Origin: Pagrus major
Lineage: Eukaryota; Chordata; Actinopteri; Spariformes; Sparidae
DNA: 64,000 bases
NCBI RefSeq assembly: GCF_040436345.1
Contig: NC_133221.1
Location: 16,985,165-17,049,164 of the forward strand
Direction: 5' to 3'
The translations under genes were made by a program, and so were the position numbers. Below the pieces are notes generated by a model. It was not told the origin of the DNA and did no database searches. It saw only the letters and a list, made by a program, of their open reading frames with translations. This document shows, piece by piece, positions 57,501 to 64,000 of this stretch (the stretch's first letter is position 1; every line of letters begins with the position of its first letter).

Positions 57501-60500
57501 CCAGGTTTCCCATGATGATCTCACAGCCATTATAGCGGTCCTTAGTCAGGTTGTATTGGTTCTCCTGAGAACCTGTGGAGCTCAGTCCGTTCTGTGTGCC
57601 AGGACACACCACTGAGGAAACACACATATTTCTCTAAGTTTGATGAAAAGAAGGTGCACTGGGAGGGTCAATGTATCACTTTTACTTCCTATACTTCATG
57701 TTTAAGGACCATGCCATTGGTTTTGCATGTTTAGCAGATTACATGTACTTTACATCTCAGCTAACTCATGTGCAAATTATGCCTGTGGAGCTCTGGGGAA
57801 CTTCTATGTTGTGGTAGAAGCCGGTCGTTTATGTTGGCTAACGTTAGCTACTGTTGCTCTCTGTCAGCAGAGTGAAGAGAGCCACTGAAACAAGGCACTC
57901 AAGAACGTGCATAAAGTCACATCCTTTGGACTGTCACAGAAAATCTGACCCGAGACCTTCACAAAGAAATCCACAGTCCCTACAGCAGCATTAAACACCT
58001 TAAAGAAATCCTCCACAGGCTTGTATAGGCAACTGCGAGAAACGGGGGAAGGTCAAATTTTTTTTATGTCACATCACAATCCGCTCACATATATCCAATT
58101 AAAAAAGGATTAATGCATGTATATTGCTACAAATTGTTATATAGTGCCCCTTTAATAGCAGTAAGTATGGTCTGGAGCTGTAATGATTAATCAATTAGTT
58201 GTCAACTGTTAATGAACCGGAAAATATTTTGGTAATCAATTCATTTGTTTGAGTAGTTTTTAGAAAAAATACATTAAAATTCTCTCGCTCCAGCTGCTTA
58301 AATCAATATTTTCTTATTTCTTTACTCCTCTATGAGATTTAAAAAAAGTGATGGAATGTAACTAAATTAAGTTACTCATGTATTGTACTTGAGGTACTTT
58401 ACTTGAGTATTTCCATTTCCTGCTACCTTATACTTCCACTCCACTGCATTTTGGAGACAATTGTATATTGGGCTTTTTGCCCCCACTACATGTATTTAAC
58501 ATTTACAGTTTACATTTACAGTTACTAGTTACTTTGCAGATGACATGCTGCATCAGAGCCAAATTATCACATTTTTGGTTTAATTTATTCAGCAATCAGA
58601 TAAAAAAAAAAGACTGAATATCAGTTCTGATAATCAGCCATATACATATAATTTACTTATACTTGTACTGCTGATGAACACGTTTATTGCCAGAAAATTA
58701 CTTTTAATACTTGAATACATTTAATATGAGACAAGAGAAGAAGAGAATTATCAGAGAAGATGTTGAGACTACTCAAGTAATTTTTATATGGCTGATTTCA
58801 CTTCTACCAAAGTAATATTTTAGCAAGATGTCTCTACATTTTTAGTCAAGTCAACACTGCAGAAAAGTGATATCTGATCTCTGGTGAAGATTTGAGTGCC
58901 TCTGTTTTATTGTTTCAGCAGTCTTTATGGGTTTGGTGATTCCTCCTGATGTTGTGCTGGCTGGACAGTTTGAGATGAAGCAGAGGAAAACGGGCGGGCA
59001 GTCCAGGCCTGGGGCTGACGGAGTGGAGGCCGAGGGTCGAGGAGAGCGGGGCTTTTCTACACACAAAGTGCCTCATTGTGATAAAGCTATAAATGTGGAC
59101 AGTGTGTCTCAGTGAGTGAAGAGTGATGCAGTGACAGACAGTGCTTCTGTGTGTGTGCATGTGCGTATGTGTGTGTGTCTGAGGCGTCTGCGTTGCTGAG
59201 ATCATACCAACAGACAATGGGTCATGTGTGAGTAGGCCGCTCTGGCACAGGGGAGGGAAATATCGTGAACGGAAGGAGACATGCACACCATCTCAAACTG
59301 ACCAACAAAAACTGTGGCACTGGCCCTTTATGTGCAAAGATTGGGGCACCTGCAGCTGTAGTGTTCCCTGTCTTCACTAGGAACATGCAGATGTATAAAG
59401 CAGGATTTCCACTAAAAATACTCACTCTAAAAGTAAAAGTAAACAATAAATGTATTTAAATGTCTGTACTGTATACTATGACAGGCCAAATAATCAGAAA
59501 CAGTGTTTTATTTATTTATTTATTTTTAAATCAGATTACCAATTAAATAGTTTAATTTAAACTTGTGGTACTTTGGCTCTAATGCAGCATGCAAAGCTCT
59601 CCAAAGTAACTAGTAACTAAGTTATCACATACAGGAAATGTAGTGGACTAAAAAGTACAATATTTGCCTCCAAAAGGCAGTGGAGTGCAGCAGCAAGTAG
59701 CAGAAAATGGAAATACTCAACAAGAGTACCTGAGTAAATGTACTTAATTACATTCCTTCACTGAGTACCAGTACAACAATGTAAAAATACTTAATTGCGA
59801 GCAAAAGTCAATCAAAAGGAATTTAGAATCAGTATTTCAACAAAATGTACTTAAAGTCTAAAAAAAAAGTAAAAGTACTTTTACTGCAATACAATGTCCT
59901 GTGACTGATAAATTACTATACATTACATTATCAAATTAACATGTATACTGTATATGGATCAATGAATTATTGACATAATTAGTGTTTTTTTTTTAATCTG
60001 ATTGCCATTGAAATAAATTAATTTGAAACTTTTGCCAAGATTCAGCTTGTAATGTGCAAGGTAACTAGCAACTAAAGTTATCAAATAATAACGATAATGA
60101 AAGTGTAAAATGGATCTCGAAGTACCTCAAAATTTAACTTAAGTACAGTTTTTGAGTAAATGCACATAGTTACATTCCAACATTGATTATTTAACTGCTG
60201 AAGATGTAAAATCATGAAATGTCTCTGTACCTTTCATGACACCTAAGAGATGATATTTAATGTATGTTTTTAAAAAAGATGTGAATGTAATCTGAGGACA
60301 GGGATTTAATTTAATTTAATTTAATAATTGGTGTCAGACTAATTGTGCTCAGTAAATTAAGTTCTGGGATTCATGATCTGGGTACAAGTACCTTCAAATT
60401 TTACTTACAGCACTTAAGTAAATGTACTTAGTTACATTCCATCACTACTCACTCATGTGCGCCTGGTTCTCTTGAGTAAACATATGCATCAAATATAGGT

Positions 60501-61254
60501 GGAGTTCACAGCTTATCTGTGAGAGTTGCATTGTAACTCAATTTAAACACATGCACAAGCACACTTGCATAATTCAAACAACTAAATAACTTTTTTAAAT
60601 AAAGAAAATGAAAATGATAATCATCATGTACCAAAACAACAACAATCATCTGCAGACTGCACTTATCAACACAAACGGGACCTGTCCTCAGTGGCTTTTT
60701 ACAACTGGGCTCGGTGCCATGGAGGCAATTTAGTCTCCCCACATTCATCACTGGCAGTTTATAAAGAGGTGATGAAGTGCTACCTTGATAAGAATCCAGT
60801 CATAACAGTAAAAAAGCTCTCAAGGAGGAGAGCACAGAAAGAACTGTGTGGTCTGAGAATAAGAAAAAGAAAAGATGAGGGTAAATAGTTGATGAAATGT
60901 TGCCTGTCACTTCCACAAAATGTAATTATATTATATTATATTATATTATATTATATTATATTATATTATATTACATTACATTACATTATATTATATTATA
61001 TTATATTATATTATATTATATTATATTATATTATATCATATTATATTATATCATATTATATTTATAACAATGTTATGGTAAAAAAAAAATCATTTCCGAG
61101 TCAATGTCTCTTAAAAATGGCAGAATAAATTAAATGAAGGCATCAGATCTGCTGTAGAATAACACATTTTCCTACCTTCATGTGTTTGGGATGATGCTGT
61201 TCGTAGCCTCCATGATAATGCCACACACAGTAATAGGACTCGCCACTGGATCAT
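44937..61254 (-). CDS. erbb3: Receptor tyrosine-protein kinase erbB-3 (neuregulin receptor, pseudokinase), complete, 28 exons
   Basis: ERBB3 binds neuregulins and signals as a heterodimer with ERBB2 or other family members, mainly through PI3K. In fish it is needed for Schwann cell and neural crest derivatives. Twenty-eight exons join in frame to 1450 aa (human 1342). Order: signal peptide about 1-22, ectodomain L1, CR1, L2, CR2 to about 637, one membrane segment 641-666, juxtamembrane with [11 protein letters not shown], kinase-like domain about 710-970, long tail. The kinase has GSGVFG (716-721) and VAIK (Lys742), but HRN (832-834) replaces HRD and DYG (852-854) replaces DFG. The tail carries four YxxM p85-binding motifs and ends with NPDY (1433-1436). 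The zebrafish a/b paralogue cannot be settled from this window. Neighbour pa2g4 encodes an ErbB3-binding protein. Confidence 0.96.
46922..47340. repeat. Teleost interspersed repeat in erbb3 intron 24
   Basis: Begins CAGTGGTGGAGGAAGTACTC and continues with many AAGTA, AGTAAAAG and GTACTGATA phrases, ending near AGTAGTAAATCTACTTAGTTAC. It is the same family as 32355-32480, 58345-58560, 59480-60445 and 62890-63120. I know this type as one of the commonest percomorph repeats. Confidence 0.62.
47385..48959 (-). other. erbb3: erbb3 coding exons 18-24 (kinase-like domain)
   Basis: Exons are 48840-48959, 48627-48725, 48259-48444, 48016-48171, 47825-47900, 47564-47710 and 47385-47482. They carry [67 protein letters not shown] and [15 protein letters not shown]. 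His759 occupies the place of the alpha-C glutamate of active EGFR-family kinases, as in mammalian ERBB3. Exon 18 uses a weak donor, GTTTGT. Confidence 0.93.
49049..49190 (-). other. erbb3: erbb3 coding exon 17 (transmembrane and juxtamembrane)
   Basis: The exon encodes one hydrophobic helix ([25 protein letters not shown]) followed by a basic stop-transfer stretch and the juxtamembrane motif [14 protein letters not shown]. Phase 2 at the acceptor is forced, because the other two frames give a stop or no membrane segment; this in turn fixes the exon 16 donor at 49569. Confidence 0.93.
51508..51581. repeat. (CA)37 microsatellite in erbb3 intron 11
   Basis: An uninterrupted CA tract of 74 bases on the plus strand, about 160 bp from the exon 12 acceptor. 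It is likely to be polymorphic. Confidence 0.98.
51885..52768. repeat. Old interspersed repeat split by a younger insertion, erbb3 intron 11
   Basis: The outer parts, about 51885-52020 (TGTGAGTGGTTGAGATATTAG, GTAATGGAACTAGACGGCAC) and 52500-52768 (GTGCCATCTAATTTC, GAACTGTCCCTTTAA), read as two parts of one known fish repeat family. Between them is unrelated T-rich sequence, listed separately. Exact breakpoints are uncertain. Confidence 0.45.
52126..52486. mobile_element. Nested T/C-rich element inside an older repeat
   Basis: Starts GTGTCACGGCTTCC and ends GCTTACTTGTGACAG, so GTCAC...GTGAC form short inverted ends. The inside is strongly T/C-rich with CCTGTTCACCTGTGTTTCATT and CCTGCCTGCCTCCATGTCTGC, typical of a non-coding percomorph element. 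No coding frame of note. Confidence 0.45.
54380..54800. repeat. Teleost interspersed repeat in erbb3 intron 6
   Basis: Contains GATTTTGGTGATTCCCTAAC, CCCAGGATGAATTGTAATAAC, GCCACCTTCAGGTCAAAATG and AGCATGCTAACACGCTAAT, an order of phrases I associate with a frequent percomorph repeat. It ends about 50 bp from the exon 6 donor. Confidence 0.6.
58180..58700. repeat. Two adjacent teleost repeats in erbb3 intron 1
   Basis: At 58180-58330, TAATGATTAATCAATTAGTTG and following text match the ATTAATCGA-type family also at 41520. At 58345-58700, GTGATGGAATGTAAC, ACTTTACTTGAGTATTTCC and CTGCTACCTTATACTTCCAC are in one orientation of the AGTAAAAGTAC family; the other orientation occurs at 59480-60445. 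Confidence 0.58.
59480..60445. repeat. Cluster of AGTAAAAGTAC-family repeat copies, erbb3 intron 1
   Basis: Several partial copies: 59480-59765 ends AGTAAATGTACTTAATTAC, 59765-59950 has AAAGTAAAAGTACTTTTACTGC, and 60360-60445 ends GTAAATGTACTTAGTTACATTCC. Their orientation is opposite to the copy at 58345-58700. Confidence 0.55.
60925..61063. repeat. (ATTAT)n pentanucleotide satellite in erbb3 intron 1
   Basis: About 28 units of ATTAT over 139 bp, broken by a few ATTAC units near 60970-60987 and single T-to-C changes near 61037 and 61052. It lies about 110 bp from the exon 1 donor. Confidence 0.97.
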
Positions 61255-61620
61255 GCTGATGTCGAATAGTAAAGTATTATCATATCACACAGATTTTAGG
61301 TAGTCCTTGGAGTATAAAGGAAAAAAATAACTGTAAGATAAAGAAAAATCAAATGTCCCCAATATCCAGAGTCAGAGTGAAGAAGAAATGCAACTCCTGC
61401 TTTAAAACTTCCCACAAAACACGAGCAACAAGAGCAGAAAAATCACGCTTATTGCCAAAATGGAAACGAACAAGTGGCAGTTTATTTTGAAGCTTGGGTT
61501 TTCCCTCCTGGAGAGGGGCATGTGATTGGCCAGGAGCCCGATTTATTCACCAATCAGAGGTCGGTCCGTCATTTTTTAGGAGCTGCAGCCTCAGTTGTTC
61601 CACTGAGCATCCAAACGAGT
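61255..61620 (-). promoter_or_regulatory. erbb3: erbb3 5' UTR and likely promoter
   Basis: A CCAAT box on the minus strand (ATTGG at 61525-61529) and another on the plus strand (61550-61554) lie about 275-300 bp upstream of the ATG. The stretch between them and the ATG is a plausible 5' UTR. No clear TATA box is seen. Confidence 0.4.
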
Positions 61621-61810
61621 AAAAGTCCTGTTAGATTCATGTAAAACATTTGATATACAATAAGATTTTTTTTCATTTTCTCTCACATATAAATAAAATA
61701 CCTCCTAACGAACAGAAAAATAAAGCTGAGTAACATTTAAGTAATGAATCATCAAACTTAGACATACTACTAGCACTAATACTTCTAATATATCAAACAA
61801 AACCTAAGCT

Positions 61811-62092
61811 TTATGCATGTGCTACATGAACACCATGTCCCCTATACGTTCCCTTTATGTGCAGTTGTTTTGGTTCCATGTTGTCAGCTGCAGCATGTGG
61901 AAGCAGTGCTGTGCTCTCCCAGTCAGCTCCCAGTGCTGTGAGTGGCTGCACTGTTCCTCCCTGTAAAGAGCAGTATTGTCCCCGCAGCCCTGTCAACTGG
62001 TTAATCACCTCTTTGATGCGTACGGAGCAGCCTGTCACAATGGGCCACATTGTCAGATGGTCGAGTGACTTCTGAACCCAAAACAAGAACAT
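61811..62092 (-). other. Orphan open frame with an upstream splice acceptor, unknown
   Basis: A 93-codon frame (61811-62092) runs on the minus strand and contains a TTGGGTTCAG acceptor-like site that would begin an exon at AAGTCACTCGACC (about 62070). From there it reads SLDHLTMWPIVTGC, VRIKEVINQL and TGLRGQYCSL and ends HGVHVAHA before TAA. The composition looks more protein-like than nearby frames. I do not recognise any family, see no partner exon and no clear poly(A) signal. It may be chance, a pseudogene scrap or the last exon of an unidentified gene. Confidence 0.2.
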
Positions 62093-62889
62093 GCTTAATT
62101 TTGAGAGAAATGGCCTCGGAGAAGACGAGATTCCTGAGCATGAAACTGGGACTGAAAAGGGGGACGACTCATTAATGGATGGAGATCAGTAACTGCCTCT
62201 GACAGATGTGCTGTTAATCTTATTTCGTATGAGAAAGAGAGCCAGACAGTTGCTGTTTGTTTGGAAGTATGTGGCTAAACTGAAACTGTTAATGGAAAAG
62301 TGATTGTAATGTTGAACTCTTAATCTATCTCACATGTTCACCAGCCAAATAAAAGAATACAAAGTGTAAAAAATAATGAGTACAAGCTCATTTCTTCATG
62401 AGCTTGTTCTCATTATCGAACCCACACTGCCCTCCACCAGCAGATTTCTGTCCAGCAGGAGGAGACAGAGTCTGAGGATTGGTGCTGCAGAGCCATGTGG
62501 GTGGTGGACTCCAAGCCAGTGTTTGCACCTACATGACTGTTTTAACATTAATATTTTTTGACCTGAAAGTTTAAATACAATGTCTGAATCTGATTTGTTC
62601 CAATAAAAATGATCAGTTAAAATTTTTGTCCACTTGCCTCCTGAACTGAATGCAAAACCTTGCAGAGCGACATTACTCAGTGAGTTGGATGAAGTTTTCA
62701 CAGCTTGAGTCGAGTCAAGTGTGAATGTTTCACTCCTGCTCAGTAAAACACAGTGAAGTGACTAACTACAGTAAAAACCAGACATATAAATTATTGTTGA
62801 TTATTTTCACATTCTCAGGTCAAGAAAAGCAGCTTCCATAAAGGCCTGATCATTTCTGGGTCTCTGCAGAGTCTGGCAGTTTTGCAACC

Positions 62890-63120
62890 AGTGGTGGAGG
62901 AAGTGTTCAGATCCTTTACTCAAGTAAAAGTACTCTTACTACACTGTGAAAAAGTATCAAAATTAAAAGTGGTCATTGGGCAGTAAAATGTTCCCTGTCA
63001 TTGTTTTACTGTTATATATGGTGTTTTTGTATTTTATTACTGCTGCATTCATGTGTATTTTACATTTTAAGGCAGTAGTTGTTAAGGTTCAGCTCATTTT
63101 AGCTACTTTATATACTGTCG
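62890..63120. repeat. Teleost AGTAAAAGTAC-family repeat upstream of erbb3
   Basis: Begins CAGTGGTGGAGGAAGTGTTC, then CTTTACTCAAGTAAAAGTAC and TTCCCTGTCATTGTTTTACTG. Same family and orientation as 46922-47340. Confidence 0.6.
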
Positions 63121-63126
63121 GGAGGT

Positions 63127-63632
63127 TTAAAGGTGCAATATGTAAGAATTGACCACCTGTTGAATTCATACTCCAAACAAATAGGGGGCAGCATATCAAA
63201 GTAACCGCTTACTGCTGTCAAGCAGCCGTTAGCTAGTTAGCCCCAAGCCTCCAGGAGGAGTGCCAGGCTTTGAAGCCAACTTTCGTAGTGGCCAAAACGC
63301 CACTGAGCAGCTTTCATAGGAATGAATGGGGCTCTGCCTCCAACACTTTTTCCAGGTTTTAATAGAACATCCATGGCTAGCTCACTTAGCGGTGCAGCTA
63401 GCAGTCCAGATGGGGAGCTCATAGCACCGGATAAGTGTTGGTGTTTACACTGCAAGCATAGGATGAGTGGACCAGGCCGGGCCGAGGCTAGCTGGTTAAC
63501 ATACTGAACATGCTTTGCAACACAGTACATATGTCATAACACAAAAAATGTTATTCCATCAAATTCTGTTGATAATTGTTGGCTAGTTAAGTTTTTAATG
63601 TCTTCAACAAGTCTTACATATTGAACCTTTAA
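63127..63632. mobile_element. TTAA-flanked element at right end of window
   Basis: TTAAAGGTGCAATATGTAAG at the left and CTTACATATTGAACCTTTAA at the right are inverted ends around 506 bp. The left part has ATAGGGGGCAGC and GCCGTTAGCTAG, shared with the copies near 3111 and 43679. A 97-codon open frame inside is a by-product of the repeat. Confidence 0.72.
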
Positions 63633-64000
63633 TCAACAGCAATGCATCGTATTGATTGATTTTTACTTTCATGTCATGAAGATGGCCAAGACAGGCTTTA
63701 CAAGACACCAAAAGTACAGTTACAGTAGTCAAACATTTAATTTCATAACAAGGGTATTTGACAGGGTATTTTGTTCAGAATCATCTAGCCAAAAGAAATC
63801 AGCATAAATGGAGGACATTTAGTAAAAAAAAAACAGGACATGCTGTTCAGGGCGTCACTTTGTGTTGAAAAGTGGTGGGGACATAAGGGCTTAGATGAAA
63901 AGAAGTCTTGTAAACAATCTTCAACAGATGCAATTTTAGGCAGTGTAATGTGGCAACCATATGAGGTTGAAGTATTTATTTACTTTGGGGGAAAACATGC

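Larger units (their letters stand above)
49570..61254 (-). other. erbb3: erbb3 coding exons 1-16 (signal peptide and ligand-binding ectodomain)
   Basis: Exons are 61176-61254, 57457-57611, 57186-57372, 55348-55473, 55176-55238, 54855-54973, 53775-53916, 53498-53611, 53299-53416, 53142-53215, 52903-52993, 51149-51351, 50884-51016, 50714-50807, 49726-49883 and 49570-49626. They encode L1 ([19 protein letters not shown]), the cysteine-rich CR1 with the dimerisation arm [17 protein letters not shown]2 ([27 protein letters not shown]) and CR2 ([18 protein letters not shown]). Intron 1 spans about 3.6 kb. Confidence 0.93.
61621..64000. other. Intergenic stretch upstream of erbb3
   Basis: No gene was recognised. 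It holds the orphan open frame at 61811-62092, a copy of the AGTAAAAGTAC repeat (62890-63120) and the TTAA element 63127-63632. The last 370 bp show nothing identifiable. Confidence 0.45.

Noticed and set aside
63237-63530. 97-codon frame at the right end
   Set aside because: It lies wholly inside the TTAA-flanked repeat 63127-63632.

Overview
This is a vertebrate chromosome segment, most likely from a percomorph teleost fish. The genes are intron-rich with GT/AG splice sites. The proteins read as fish-like versions of vertebrate families. The gaps and introns are full of interspersed repeats typical of teleosts: TTAA-flanked miniature elements, CA microsatellites and an ATTAT satellite. No bacterial, phage or CRISPR feature was seen.

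Every gene found lies on the minus strand. From right to left (transcription order) they are erbb3 (ATG 61254 to stop 44937, 28 coding exons, 1450 aa), pa2g4 (43229 to 38096, 13 exons, 392 aa), rpl41 (35604 to 35183, 3 coding exons, 25 aa), esyt1 (30338 to 13482, 31 exons, 1082 aa) and the first coding exon of an FMNL-family formin, probably fmnl3 (11072 to 10959). The formin's first intron fills the left 11 kb and runs off the window. I assembled all exons by hand from the sequence. Every junction keeps frame, and total lengths agree with the human proteins except for a longer erbb3 tail.

The order ERBB3-PA2G4-RPL41-(ZC3H10)-ESYT1, all in one direction, is that of human 12q13. Here ZC3H10 is not seen between rpl41 and esyt1. 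The genes do not form a pathway as a whole. ERBB3 is a pseudokinase neuregulin receptor, and PA2G4 (EBP1) was named as an ErbB3-binding protein, so those two neighbours are functionally linked. RPL41 is a ribosomal peptide, ESYT1 tethers ER to plasma membrane and transfers lipid, and FMNL is an actin regulator.

I see no undescribed multi-gene system. The observations most worth checking are at finer scale: a TG microsatellite that takes the place of the polypyrimidine tract at the 3' splice site of esyt1 exon 10; an eight-exon block in esyt1 duplicated with nearly identical exon lengths; a DYG in place of DFG in an ERBB3 pseudokinase that already carries HRN in place of HRD; and an orphan reading frame upstream of erbb3.
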